A stretch of DNA of 64,000 bases, from the NCBI GenBank assembly GCA_965262505.1, contig CBDHFM010000021.1, positions 31,392 through 95,391 of the forward strand, given 5' to 3'. Position 1 is the first letter of the stretch. The number at the start of each line of letters is the position of its first letter. The translations under genes were made by a program, and so were the position numbers. Below are positions 14,691-23,297 of this stretch, in pieces. The DNA comes from JACPPO01 sp965262505. Lineage in GTDB: Bacteria; Acidobacteriota; Vicinamibacteria; Vicinamibacterales; UBA2999. The notes beneath the pieces are model-generated. The model was not told the origin of the DNA. It did not search any database and saw nothing but the letters and a program-made list of their open reading frames with translations.

Positions 14691-15179
14691 CGCAAAGCCG
14701 GCAGGAAGTTCGCGCTGTCGAAAGTCCAGGTGCGGCTGGCTGTAGATGCCCACTTTCCGCATGAACGCGGAGAGCGAGTCGCCGAGGATGAGTTCGCGCG
14801 ACTGCGTCCGCACCGCTTCGGAGCAGACCCACGCCAGGAGCAACCGCGGCCTGGTGCCGTAGGGCAGCTTGTTGCCGCCGCCGGCAATCATGTAGAGCTT
14901 GTACGGGCCGTTGACGCGCTCGTACTGAAGCCGATTGCCGGGGTTGCTGCGCGGCAGACTGCACAGCGCGAGTAGCCGCGCCATGAAGCCCAGGTCGGCG
15001 TCTGCCTCGCTTGCGGCGACGAGTTGGTCGATCTGGTCGAGACGGGTGAAGTGGTGCCGCGCTTGAGGCGTGGCGGCACGGTGAGTCAGGGCGCGACCAC
15101 CGGGCAGCGATAGCCCGTCGGCCACGTCGCCGATGGGAACAAACCCACCGCGTTTCTGCGGGTTGCGTTTCTTGTTCAT
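14676..15179 (-). pseudogene. Rep gene, 5' half only (locus 2)
   Basis: The frame from the ATG at 15179 encodes a close relative of the other Rep proteins for about 145 residues: KRGGFVPIGDVADGLSLPGG, FMARLLALCSLPRSNP, GPYKLYMIAGGG, PRLLLAWVCSEAVRTQSRE and LGDSLSAFMRKVGIYS. It then ends in unrelated residues where the resolvase remnant begins. The C-terminal origin-binding half is missing, so it cannot support replication. Confidence 0.85.
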
Positions 15180-15185
15180 CGAGTC

Positions 15186-15458
15186 TCAGTCGGCGGTCGT
15201 CCGCTTGTCCAGGCCGTCTATCGACAGGCCATGTTCAACGACCCGGTAGACCGCCATGTTGATGACGGCGGCTCTGGACTGTCCGAGCCTGCGCGCCATC
15301 GCGTCCACTTTCTTTAGTAGATCCGGCATGATCGTCAACGTGATCTGCTGTTTCTTGCCCCTGAGCACGCCCCGTCGAACAATTTCGCCATCGGGCGCGG
15401 CGGCGATAAACTCCGTTGGTGTGCGGCCAGCGTTCTGCGGCTTCTTGGTGATAGTCAT
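15186..15458 (-). CDS. ribbon-helix-helix partition partner (locus 2)
   Basis: The 90-residue product has a C-terminal CopG-type fold (about 38-80: KKQQITLTIMPDLLKKVDAM, then RLGQSRAAVINMAVYRVVEHG). It lies between the broken parA and the broken rep in the same order as in loci 1 and 3. It may still bind its centromere, but its ParA partner is frameshifted. Confidence 0.75.
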   Translation of the reverse strand: MTITKKPQNAGRTPTEFIAAAPDGEIVRRGVLRGKKQQITLTIMPDLLKKVDAMARRLGQSRAAVINMAVYRVVEHGLSIDGLDKRTTAD

Positions 15459-15496
15459 AACACTGTTTTTAAACCTGTTTTATATGTGTTTTACTA

Positions 15497-16136
15497 TTAA
15501 AATACCATCTTTACGAGTTCATTAAGCTCGGCTATGGCCTTCCTGTCCGGAGGCGTGAGCTCAAGCACTGACAGGCCAGCGCCGGCCGCGTTCGCGAATG
15601 CTTTACGTCGACGTAGCGGCGTTGGCAAATACTCGAACCGCTCCAGTTCGCCCACGGCCGCCGCTGTCTCGATGTTGTCTTTCGATCTGTTGTCAGGGTC
15701 GGCGCAATTCAGAACAGCCTTGACTCGCAGGCCATCACGCACGGCACAGGCTTCCTCGACCAGGGCGGCCATGTCGTCTAACGCCCAGACGTCATAGGTT
15801 CGCGGGTGGAACGGTACCAGGAGGACGTCAGAGAGAATCAGCGCGGCGCGCAACGCGCTTGAGTCGCGCCCGACGGCATCGATAATAGATGTCGGCGAAT
15901 TTCCCGGTCTGGTGCAGCACCTGGCTGCGGAGCGTCGAGCCATCCGGATAGGTTGCACAGGCAATTACCGGTGCATGCGCGGCCTCGGCGCGCAGCGCGA
16001 TGGCCGCCTGCGCCGTCCCCTGTCGGTCGCCATCGATGAACCAGACGTCCCGGCCTGCCCTTGCCTGGGCAATCGCCAGATTCAGCGCGACCGTGGTTTT
16101 CCCGACGCCGCCCTTGTGTATTGCCAACTGTAACAA
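15497..16136 (-). pseudogene. ParA ATPase with frameshifts (locus 2)
   Basis: One frame gives LQLAIHKGGVGKTTVALNLA, WFIDGDRQGTAQAA and QVLHQTGKFAD; after a +1 shift near 15885 a second frame continues with IIDAVGRDSSALRAALILSD, VLLVPFHPRTYDVWALDD and on to the stop at 15497. Together they make a complete ParA. In addition the only ATG (16140) is out of frame with the Walker A motif; in frame only a TTG at 16136 is available. Two lesions make this a likely pseudogene. Confidence 0.8.
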
Positions 16137-16217
16137 TCATGTTTAACTCTTATTGATATTATAATAGCATCATGTCAAGAGTCAAAGGCGCGCTGTGGCG
16201 CACAAGAAATCTGATAC

Positions 16218-16228
16218 TTGTATTACAA
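16218..16228. promoter_or_regulatory. relBE-type operator (TTGTATTACAA)
   Basis: The 11-bp perfect palindrome TTGTATTACAA lies 22 bp before the antitoxin ATG, in the sequence GATACTTGTATTACAACAAG. Such short TTGTA/TACAA dyads are typical operators of ribbon-helix-helix antitoxins. Confidence 0.6.
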
Positions 16229-16249
16229 CAAGCACACAGGAGAACCGAC

Positions 16250-16486
16250 ATGACCGCTGTTTCCCTCCGCTTACCCGATGACGTCTCCCAACGCCTGCGC
16301 CAGTTGGCCGCCCGCACCGGGCGGAGCAGGACCTTCTACATCCTTGCGGCCATCCGGGAACACTTAGACGATCTTGAGGACGTGTACCTGGCCGAACAAC
16401 GGCTGGTCGACCTCCGACTCGGAAAATCTCACGCCGTCCCGCTCGAAGACGTAATGGCACGCGATGGCGTGGACGATCGAGCTTGA
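16250..16486 (+). CDS. relB: RelB-like ribbon-helix-helix antitoxin
   Basis: From the ATG at 16250 (ribosome-binding site AGGAG) the 78-residue product begins MTAVSLRLPDDVSQRLRQLA and continues with TGRSRTFYILAAIREHLDDLEDVYLAEQRL, the standard pattern of RelB antitoxins paired with RelE/ParE toxins. It overlaps the toxin start by 23 bases. A longer frame from 16172 lacks a ribosome-binding site. Confidence 0.9.
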   Translation: MTAVSLRLPDDVSQRLRQLAARTGRSRTFYILAAIREHLDDLEDVYLAEQRLVDLRLGKSHAVPLEDVMARDGVDDRA

Positions 16487-16733
16487 CCAGGCCGCCGTAC
16501 GCGACTTAGACAAGCTCGACTCGCAGCCGCGGCGGCGGATTCTCGCTTTTTTGCATGACCGCGTGGCCACGCTGGACAACCCGCGCAGCATCGGAGAGGC
16601 CCTCAAAGGCTCCACGCTCGGCGAGTTCTGGAAGTACCGGGTCGGCGATTACCGCGTTATTGCCAGCATCGAGGACCGCGCGTTGTGCGTGCTCGTCGTG
16701 AAGATTGGGAACCGACACGAGGTGTACCGATGA
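16464..16733 (+). CDS. relE: RelE/ParE-family toxin
   Basis: The 89-residue protein (MAWTIELDQAAVRDLDKLDS, IGEALKGSTLGEFWKYRVGD, YRVIASIEDRALCVLVVKIG NRHEVYR) has the full RelE signature, including the LKG...WKYRVGDYR segment and the RHEVYR end that carries catalytic residues. It should cleave mRNA in the ribosomal A site. The frame is intact. Confidence 0.9.
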   Translation: MAWTIELDQAAVRDLDKLDSQPRRRILAFLHDRVATLDNPRSIGEALKGSTLGEFWKYRVGDYRVIASIEDRALCVLVVKIGNRHEVYR

Positions 16734-16985
16734 GTAGCCGGATCCGCCGGGGCAGTCTCTTTACTCACGACTTCCCCTCGAGAGTCGGTCGCACGCGCGC
16801 GGTGCAGCTCGCAACCAGCCTCCACCGGCTCACGCCGGTCGAAGCGTGAGCGCGCCCGATCAGCTTGGGCGGCTCTGTTCGTTCTACCTCTACTACACGA
16901 CCGCGATGACCGACACGTTGCTGTGGCGCGCCATCCGGCTGCTGGTGGGCGGCGACGCCACGGCGGTGCGCGACCGCGGCGCCGG
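16734..16985. other. no gene recognised
   Basis: Between RelE and the IS3 fragment no coding sequence is supported. The plus-strand frame that leads into the IS3 tail (SFYLYYTTAMTDTLLWRAIR) has no recognised domain; it may be a scrap of another element fused to the transposase end. Confidence 0.3.
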
Positions 16986-17181
16986 GGCGATCCTGTCCCG
17001 GCACCGGCCCCACGCGTCGCTCAACGACCGGACGCCGGACGAGGCGTACACTCACGACGGGGCTGACACGAGCCCGGGACTACGGCCGGTCTCCTGTCCG
17101 CCCAATGTAGCTTGAATCATGAACCCGGATTCCACCGTAGCTGTGACGAACACCTGTCCGAAGGATGGGGTCCACCTCTCG
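16986..17181 (+). mobile_element. IS3 right-end fragment, copy 2 (diverged)
   Basis: The end of a transposase OrfB (SRHRPHASLNDRTPDEAYTH, then DTSPGLRPVSCPPNVA) is followed by the shared 75-bp right end, closing with GATGGGGTCCACCTCT. The coding part differs from copy 1 at many positions, while the terminal 75 bp are nearly identical. That suggests a related but distinct IS, or gene conversion of the end. Confidence 0.8.
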
Positions 17182-17393
17182 TTTCCCTTTGGCTTGCGCC
17201 TGGCTGGCTTGGTCTCCGGCCGGGCGCATTTTTAAAATACGGCTCTCGTTGCGTTTTCCAGACAAAACATCTATAGTCCGACGGTGAATTTTCGATATGA
17301 GAAGTAGGGGCCATGCTTTGTACATCTCTGTGTGCTGTCAACACCAACTGAGTACGCCGAAGGATGATCACTATTTCTTGCCCACTGGACAGA
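17182..17393. other. no gene recognised
   Basis: No coding frame is supported. The stretch is more AT-rich than its surroundings, and the transcription start for the exported-protein gene could lie here or in the repeat array that follows. Confidence 0.3.
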
Positions 17394-17525
17394 AGAAGCA
17401 ACCGTCATCCCCCACGGAAGAAGTAACCGTTTACCCCTGAAACGAGGACGTAAGCGTTCACCGGTACATATGCAGAAGCGACCGTACTACCCCCTACACG
17501 GAAGAACGATATCGTTACCCCCTAG
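17394..17525 (+). repeat. array of five 26-28-nt imperfect repeats before exported protein 1
   Basis: Repeats start at 17394, 17420, 17447, 17475 and 17501 (spacing 26, 27, 28, 26). Each has a GAAG(C/T)AACCGT...CCCC-like core; several cores are dyads, for example GTAACCGTTTAC, GTAAGCGTTCAC and AACGATATCGTT. The array ends about 20 bp before the start codon, so it covers the promoter/leader. The last four repeats recur almost unchanged at 53478-53583 before the second gene. This could be a regulator-binding array or a structured leader. Confidence 0.75.
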
Positions 17526-17544
17526 TCTCAAAGGAGCGACACTC

Positions 17545-19776
17545 ATGAACGGACCGAGATCAACTTTTAAGCGCAAGGGCTACCTGCTTACGGCCTTTGC
17601 CGCAGCAGTACTGCTGGCGGCGTCCCCCGGGACGGCGTGGGCGCAGGTCAACAACAACAACGCGGGAACAATCAAAATTGACAGCGTGACGTTGTCCCCT
17701 GCCGCCGTGGCTGAGGGCGATACCGCGACCGCGACGGTAAAGTTCACGGTGGAGAACACCAGCACCCATGCCGAGGCCACGACCATAGCCGCGGATGAAG
17801 TAAGGGTCGGATTCGCGTTCGTCGGCGCTAGCTCTAGCAACAGCGCTAGGTATACGAATGCTACAGCGGCCGACTTCACTGGTCTCACCGACAACCCGGC
17901 GGAGAACATGGAGTTCGTCGATGTGCTGGCAACCAGGCTAGATGCCAGCCGGCAGTACACAAAAACGCACTCCTTCCGTGTGAACCATGACCTCGACGCG
18001 GAAACTGATCGCTTCAAAGTCGTGGCGTTTGTTGACGGCTGGAATGTTACGAACGACCCCGCCGCCGCCGCCGCTGCCGGCCAAAATTCGGATCTGGATG
18101 GTAGTGGCACTGATCCGGTCGAGTCGGCGGACAATTTCACAATCAGGGATGACGAAACCCAGACGTACGCGCTGTCCATTCCACAAGGTAGCAAGGGAGC
18201 AATCGAAGAGGGTGGCACCGACGCGCCGAAGGTGACGCTGACCGCGGACCCAAAGAGAACTTCGCCAAACACCGTGCCATTATTTACGCTGGTGGTGGAG
18301 CCCAGTCGGGGCTTCGATTTCGACATGTTTGATTTCACGGATATGGTGACCACTGAGCAGGACACATGGCGAGATGCGATTAGGCGTGCCCTCTCTGGCG
18401 CCGCCGCTGGCGACGATCTCGACATCATGGGTGCCGGCAGCGAAGGCTCTAGGGTGACGAAGGACATCGGCACGATCGCGACGGCCGGTGTGGACAAGAA
18501 CCGGGTGGACGACACCCTCACGTTGAAGCTGTACATCGGAGGTGTGGGCACCGAAGATTTGGTGACTGAACTGGCCATCACGGCGGAAGACATCCACAAG
18601 CTTGCGGCCCCGGACCACATCACGGCGGTGGCGAAGGACGCGGCGCTGAGCGGTGAGACGGTCACGCAGGTTGTGGAAGGCGGCGACCCGGTCTACCTGA
18701 CGATTACCGTGGATCGCGGTAGTGCTGGCACCAAAGACTTGACGACGGGTGAAGCGCTCACGGTTGACCTTCGAGCCAGCGCGGGGCAGGTGGGCGACAT
18801 CGTGGTGGAGCCGTCGCGGATTAACTTGCCCGAGGGTAGCGGCAAGTCCGTCAGCGACGTGGAGATCATGCTCACGGCGCGGCCTGACGAGGATGTCGGC
18901 GACGAAGTGCTCATGTTGGAGCTTGTAGTAACTGGGACCGACTCGGAGCTTGGGTCGGGGAACTCGATCGGGGTGTTCCCGATCACCATCGTGGACGCGA
19001 CCACGAAGAAGGTTACGCCGAAGACGACTGAGGCAGACTACCAGAAGATCAAGGACGCGATGGCGGCGGCGGCCGGCGACTATGGCCTGAACCCCGACGA
19101 ATCGTTCATGGTCATGACGAGCGACCTGTTCGATGTGATGGACGGCTACGACGCCAGTTACACGGCCTCGGTGGTGGGCGAGGGGGTCGCGGTCGGTATT
19201 TCGGCGGCGGGCGACACGGTCACCGTCGACGCGAAATCGGCGACCAGCGGAGAAGGCGCCAAGGTCACCATCACCGCGAAGGTGGACCCGGTGGGGTCCT
19301 CGCTCATAGCTAATCAGACTGTCTCGGACGTGGCCTCAGTCACGTTCCCCGTCATGGTGGTCGACACGCCGCTGATGGTCGAGGTGACCGCCGAGCCCAT
19401 GGAGATCGAGGAGGGCGGCACGTCGATGATCACCGCGACGGCCAGCCGAGCCATCGAGGCGGGCGACGGCGCGGTCACGATCGATCTGGTCGTGGTGGGT
19501 GAGGCCACCCTGGATGCCGATTCGATCACGATCGCGGCGGGCGCGACAAGCGGCTCCGTGATGTTGACGTCCACGGCAGACGACGACATGACGGACGAGA
19601 CGGTGGTCGTGGTTGCCTCGGGCAGCGGAATCACCGGATCCACGCAGATCGAGATTGCCGTGACGGAGCCGACGCCGGAGCCGGTTCCAGCGCTGCCGTT
19701 GCTGGGGCAGTTGCTGCTCGGGCTGGGCCTGCTGGGTGGCGGCGCGCGGCACCTGTATCGGCGGCGTCAGGGCTAG
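17545..19776 (+). CDS. large exported protein 1 with PEP-CTERM-like tail
   Basis: The 743-residue protein starts at an ATG preceded by AAAGGAG. It has a signal peptide (basic SFKRKGY-like region, then LTAFAAAVLLAASPGTAWA, cleaved near AWA-Q). The body is acidic, Thr/Val/Asp-rich beta-type sequence resembling Calx-beta or Ig-like repeats (VTLSPAAVAEGDTATATVKF; ITATASRAIEAGDGAVTIDL). The C-terminus is PALPLLGQLLLGLGLLGG followed by ARHLYRRRQG: proline motif, hydrophobic helix, arginine cluster, as in PEP-CTERM/IPTL-type sorting tails. Surface localisation is inferred. Its first 40 and last 260 residues resemble the protein at 53605; the middle does not. Confidence 0.85.
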   Translation: MNGPRSTFKRKGYLLTAFAAAVLLAASPGTAWAQVNNNNAGTIKIDSVTLSPAAVAEGDTATATVKFTVENTSTHAEATTIAADEVRVGFAFVGASSSNSARYTNATAADFTGLTDNPAENMEFVDVLATRLDASRQYTKTHSFRVNHDLDAETDRFKVVAFVDGWNVTNDPAAAAAAGQNSDLDGSGTDPVESADNFTIRDDETQTYALSIPQGSKGAIEEGGTDAPKVTLTADPKRTSPNTVPLFTLVVEPSRGFDFDMFDFTDMVTTEQDTWRDAIRRALSGAAAGDDLDIMGAGSEGSRVTKDIGTIATAGVDKNRVDDTLTLKLYIGGVGTEDLVTELAITAEDIHKLAAPDHITAVAKDAALSGETVTQVVEGGDPVYLTITVDRGSAGTKDLTTGEALTVDLRASAGQVGDIVVEPSRINLPEGSGKSVSDVEIMLTARPDEDVGDEVLMLELVVTGTDSELGSGNSIGVFPITIVDATTKKVTPKTTEADYQKIKDAMAAAAGDYGLNPDESFMVMTSDLFDVMDGYDASYTASVVGEGVAVGISAAGDTVTVDAKSATSGEGAKVTITAKVDPVGSSLIANQTVSDVASVTFPVMVVDTPLMVEVTAEPMEIEEGGTSMITATASRAIEAGDGAVTIDLVVVGEATLDADSITIAAGATSGSVMLTSTADDDMTDETVVVVASGSGITGSTQIEIAVTEPTPEPVPALPLLGQLLLGLGLLGGGARHLYRRRQG

Positions 19777-19928
19777 GCGAGCCCATCGTTCCTGAGAGCC
19801 CGGGGGGGGTAACAGGGGAGCGGGGGGGATTCGGCGCGACGGCGCCGGGTTCCCTCTCGCGTTGTTGAGCGTCCCCGAGGGTTCTGCGGTAGGAGCCAGA
19901 TATTCCTGGCTCGTGCCACGCGATCTCC

Positions 19929-19968
19929 AGGCGAGCGGCACCTCCGGTGTCCGTTCGCCTGTTTTTTT
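19929..19968 (+). terminator. Rho-independent terminator of exported protein 1
   Basis: A strong hairpin (AGGCGAGCGG paired with CCGTTCGCCT, with an inner CACC/GGTG) is followed by seven T residues. It lies 150 bp after the stop codon and is conserved at 55759-55797. Confidence 0.9.
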
Positions 19969-20660
19969 GTGTACGGCCAGCTCCCCACCGCATGGATTCC
20001 GCAGGTTGGGTCCGATTGGTGCCGCAGGTGTCCATCGCGGTCCAGCCGTGTTACGTGACTCTCTCTCGTCCGGTACCTGATACCGGCGCCGTGCGGCTAC
20101 CGCGAGGCCGGTCGGCTCCCAGGTCCAGTCCAGCGGCAACCGACGCCGTCCGGTAGCGTCCGCGGGCATCGAAAACAACGTGTGGGTAAGATTGTGGGTA
20201 ACGGGAGGCGTGGCGGGCGTGGATCGACCCAGCGCATCGCCATCCGCGGCCGCCGCGACGAACTCGGGCTCGACGGCGCCTCCCGCGGGCCGAGGCTTGC
20301 GGGTTCTTCCCTCATTCGCACGCCTTAGCTGGCGGCAACCTTCTGGTCGAGACGCGCCACGCCGGGGACGTGCCGGCCATCGCTGCCGGCTTGGCTGTGA
20401 CCTACGACGTGGTGACCGGTGGCCACACGATCCCGCGGCGCGTTGCCGCCCTGGGATTGGCGGCGGCCGCGACGGCATCGGTGGGACGCGAGCGGGTCGG
20501 CTTCGGCGTCACGACGGGTTCCGGGGTGGTCACGCTGGCGCTCAGGCCAGGGCCGTCCACGGACGGCTGTCTCGGTCCGGCAGGTTCCCGTTCAGATAGA
20601 GGGGTACAACGAGGGAAGCAAGTGCGGTTGCTTATCAGAAAGGCATTTATTTTCAATCAG
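19969..20660. other. conserved non-coding region with possible integrase arm sites
   Basis: This stretch is almost identical to 55798-56500 in the second cassette. Long frames cross it on both strands, but none has a start with a ribosome-binding site or a recognised domain; a plus-strand frame at 20370 (AIAAGLAVTYDVVTGGHTIP) is the least unlikely. Two direct repeats TGTGGGTAA lie close together at about 20182-20204; the same motif occurs at 53395, 56012 and, inverted, at 53066. Such repeats fit arm-type sites of P4-like integrases. Confidence 0.4.
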
Positions 20661-20679
20661 TTACACTAGATCGGCGGCT

Positions 20680-20793
20680 ACCATCTCCGTAACGGCCGGC
20701 CGTGGCCACGTTGCGCACGAAGGCGGGCGTGAGTGCATGTTCAAGCCGCCGGCCTGGGGGTCTCGGTTCGCGCGGGTGTGTCGGGAGCGTCAT
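20680..20793 (-). pseudogene. N-terminal piece of tyrosine integrase 2 (copy 1)
   Basis: The minus strand reads MTLPTHPREPRPPGRRLEHA, then LTPAFVRNVATAGRYGDG, where the sequence becomes unrelated. This is the start of a P4-type (DUF4102) integrase up to the G(R/L)YxDGxGLYL motif. The matching continuation, GDGNGLYLTVQPTGTRSW, is on the other strand at 22194. It lies 44 bp after the stop of integrase 1 on the same strand. Joining the two parts gives a protein of about 400 residues, the normal length. Confidence 0.8.
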
Positions 20794-20837
20794 GACCGTC
20801 GATCCTCCTCTCGTCTGATGCCTGGAACGGAACCATT

Positions 20838-22052
20838 CTACACAGCCGGCCGAGGCGTCCCGTTCAGATAGGCCGCCCAGTCGCCCATGAGCCGCCGCCG
20901 CCGCTCGAACAGGTCCGAGCGGGCATAGGCCGCTTCGACCTTGTTTTGCACGACGTGCGCCAGCGCCGCCTCGATGACCTCGCGCGGATGGTCGGTCTCC
21001 TCGGCCGCCCAGTCTCGGAAGGTGGACCGGAAGCCGTGCGGCACGGCCGCGATCCCCTGCTGCTGGAGGAGCCGGCGCAGCCGTTTGTCGGCCAGCGGCG
21101 CCCAGTTCAGCCAGGGAAACACGAGCGGCCCGTCGCCACGCGTCCGCGCCGCCTTAAGGATCTCCGTCGTGCGCTCCGGTAGTGGGACCCGGTGCGGGCG
21201 CTTCGCCTTCATGCGCGCGGCCGGGATGGTCCACACGGCGGCGGCCACGTCGATCTCGGTCCATTCGGCCCCGCGGACCTCGCCCCACCGCGCCGCGGTC
21301 AGCACGAGAAACTCGAACGCCAGCGTGACGATGTCGGCCGCACCGGATGCCCGCACCCGTGCGAGGGCTGCCGGCACGTCCTGGTGCGCGAGCGCCCGCA
21401 TGTGCTCGACCGTTGCTTGCTGCGGTCCGAGGACTGGCGCGATGCGGTCACACGGGTTGTCGCTGCGGTACTCCATGGCCACGGCCCACTCCAGCACCGC
21501 CCGGATCCGCTCGCGCACCCGTCGCGCGGTCTGCGCCTTCACGTGCCAGACCGGCGTGAGCACCTCCAGCACCTCAGCGCTCGTTACTTCGGACACCGGC
21601 CGTGCGCCAATACGGGGAAAGGCGTAGCGCTCCAGACTCGTCCACCAGCTCTGCGGGTGCCGGCCGTTCCGCCAGCCGGCCCGTTTCTGTTCCAGCACGC
21701 GGCGGGCCGCCTCCGCAAACGTCGGCGTCCCCTCCGCGCGGCGCTTCTCCGCGAGCGGGTCGCCCCCCTCGCGGGCCAGCTTGCGGTTGACCCGCGCTTT
21801 CTCGCGCGCCTCGACGAGCGGGACGAGCGCCACGCTGCCGAGCCCGAGGTCACGGCGGCGACCGTGGATCATGAGCCGCTGGACCCAGCTCCGGGTGCCG
21901 GACGGCTGGACGTAGAGATACAACCCCTGGCCATCGCAGTATCGTCCTGGCGCGACGGTCCGCACGAAGCCGGCCGTCAGCCGCTTGTCGGGATGGCGGC
22001 CTCTGGGCTTGGTCTGTCGCGGCAGGTGCAGCGTCTGTGTCACGCTATTCAT
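20838..22052 (-). CDS. P4-type tyrosine integrase 1 (copy 1)
   Basis: The 404-residue recombinase starts at MNSVTQTLHL (22052). It has the DUF4102 N-terminal domain (LTAGFVRTVAPGRYCDGQGL, YLYVQPSGTRSWVQRLMIHG), a SAM-like core-binding domain (TFAEAARRVLEQ) and the catalytic domain: Arg in TAARWGEVRGAEW, H-x-x-R in PHGFRSTFRDW, a His in AALAHVVQN, and the nucleophile Tyr in AAYARSDLFERRR. All catalytic residues are present. It lies between the two halves of integrase 2. A near-identical copy is at 56675-57889. Confidence 0.9.
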   Translation of the reverse strand: MNSVTQTLHLPRQTKPRGRHPDKRLTAGFVRTVAPGRYCDGQGLYLYVQPSGTRSWVQRLMIHGRRRDLGLGSVALVPLVEAREKARVNRKLAREGGDPLAEKRRAEGTPTFAEAARRVLEQKRAGWRNGRHPQSWWTSLERYAFPRIGARPVSEVTSAEVLEVLTPVWHVKAQTARRVRERIRAVLEWAVAMEYRSDNPCDRIAPVLGPQQATVEHMRALAHQDVPAALARVRASGAADIVTLAFEFLVLTAARWGEVRGAEWTEIDVAAAVWTIPAARMKAKRPHRVPLPERTTEILKAARTRGDGPLVFPWLNWAPLADKRLRRLLQQQGIAAVPHGFRSTFRDWAAEETDHPREVIEAALAHVVQNKVEAAYARSDLFERRRRLMGDWAAYLNGTPRPAV

Positions 22053-22193
22053 ACCCTCATTGTATAGGGGATGTGTATGGACCGTAAAGGATGTAGTGAG
22101 CGGATCAGGCAGTGCATCATGTGTCATAAATAGTTATTACTACACTGTTTATGCTGCATACTGCACGATACGACACGTTGGTTTATTCTGTGT

Positions 22194-23297
22194 GGCCGTA
22201 GTGGAGATGGCAACGGCCTGTATCTGACCGTGCAACCCACGGGCACGCGCAGTTGGATCCAGCGGATCGTGATCTGCGGCCGCCGCCGCGACGTGGGCCT
22301 CGGCGGCTTCCCGCTCGTCACGCTCAAGGAGGCGCGCGAGAAGGCGTTCGCCAACCGGAAGCGCGCCCGCGAGGGCGGCAACCCGCTCGCGGACAGGCAC
22401 CGTCCCGACACCGTGCCCACCTTCGCCGACGCGGCCGAGCGGGTCTGGATGGACAAGTATCCCGGCTGGCGCCACCCCCGGCACGCCCACGACTGGCTGG
22501 CGAGTTTGACGCGGCACGTCCTCCCGCACATCGGCGACACGCCGGTGTCGCGCGTCAGCAGCGCCGATGTGCTGGAGACGCTGCGGCGCATCTGGCACGT
22601 CCGGCCCGAGACGGCCCGGCGCATCCGCCAGCGGATCAGTGCCGTGCTGGACTGGGCCGTGGCCATGGAGTACCGCAACGACAACCCGTGCCACCGGATC
22701 GGCCCGGTCCTCGGCCCGCAACAGGACCTTGTCGTGCACATGCGCGCGCTGCCGCACGGCGAGGTGGCGGGGGCGATTCAAACGATGTGGGGGTCGGGGG
22801 CGACGCCGGCCGTCAAGCTGGCGTTTGAGTTTTTGGTGCTGACCGCGGCGCGGTCGGGAGAAGTGCGCGGCGCACGGTGGGACGAGATCGATCGGCCGGG
22901 CCGCGCGTGGACGATCCCCGCGACGCGGATGAAGTCGAAGCGCGAGCACCGGGTGCCGCTGTGCGGGCGCGCGGCGGAGATTCTCGAGGCGGCGCGGACG
23001 CTCGCCGACGGGTGCAGTCCGCTCGTGTTCCCCGGCCAGGGCGGCACGCCGATCAGCATCACGCGGTTGCCGCGGCTGCTGCAGAACTTGAAGGTCGCGG
23101 CTGTGCCTCACGGGTTCCGCTCCTCGTTCCGGGACTGGGCGGCCGAGAAGACGGACCACCCGCGCGAGGTGGTCGAGGCGGCGCTGGCGCATAGGGTCCA
23201 GAATCCGGTCGAGGCGGCCTACGCCAGGTCGGACCTGTTTGAGCGGCGGCGGCGGCTGATGGACGAGTGGGCCGCGTATCTCGCCGGAGAGCGCTGA
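22194..23297 (+). pseudogene. tyrosine integrase 2 lacking its N-terminus (copy 1)
   Basis: Homology begins at GRSGDGNGLYLTVQPTGTRS, with no good start before it; a GTG at 22230 is the first in-frame candidate. The rest is complete: TFADAAERVWMDKYPGWRHP, Arg in TAARSGEVRGARW, PHGFRSSFRDW, and Tyr in EAAYARSDLFERRRR. The missing first 38 residues are on the minus strand at 20680-20793. The breakpoints share GGCCG(4 nt)GGAGATGG in inverted orientation (20681-20697 and 22194-22210). Confidence 0.8.

Larger units (their letters stand above)
17421..23085. repeat. duplicated cassette, copy 1 (partner 53480-58922)
   Basis: Nearly identical sequence, except for the middle of the exported protein, runs from the repeat array through the terminator and non-coding region, the inverted integrase and the split integrase. 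The left limit is the array, because the upstream flanks differ. The right limit lies inside the plus-strand integrase near 23085/58922, where identity drops from almost complete to clearly diverged. It looks like a cassette that moved or recombined as a unit. Confidence 0.8.

Noticed and set aside
17394..17525. Possible CRISPR array suggested by repeats near 27 nt.
   Set aside because: Repeats are imperfect, directly adjacent and without unique spacers; no cas gene is present.
19336..20478. A 380-codon open frame on the minus strand across the end of exported protein 1 and the terminator.
   Set aside because: It runs antisense through a well-supported gene and a strong terminator, has biased Arg/Pro composition typical of GC-rich shadows and no start context.
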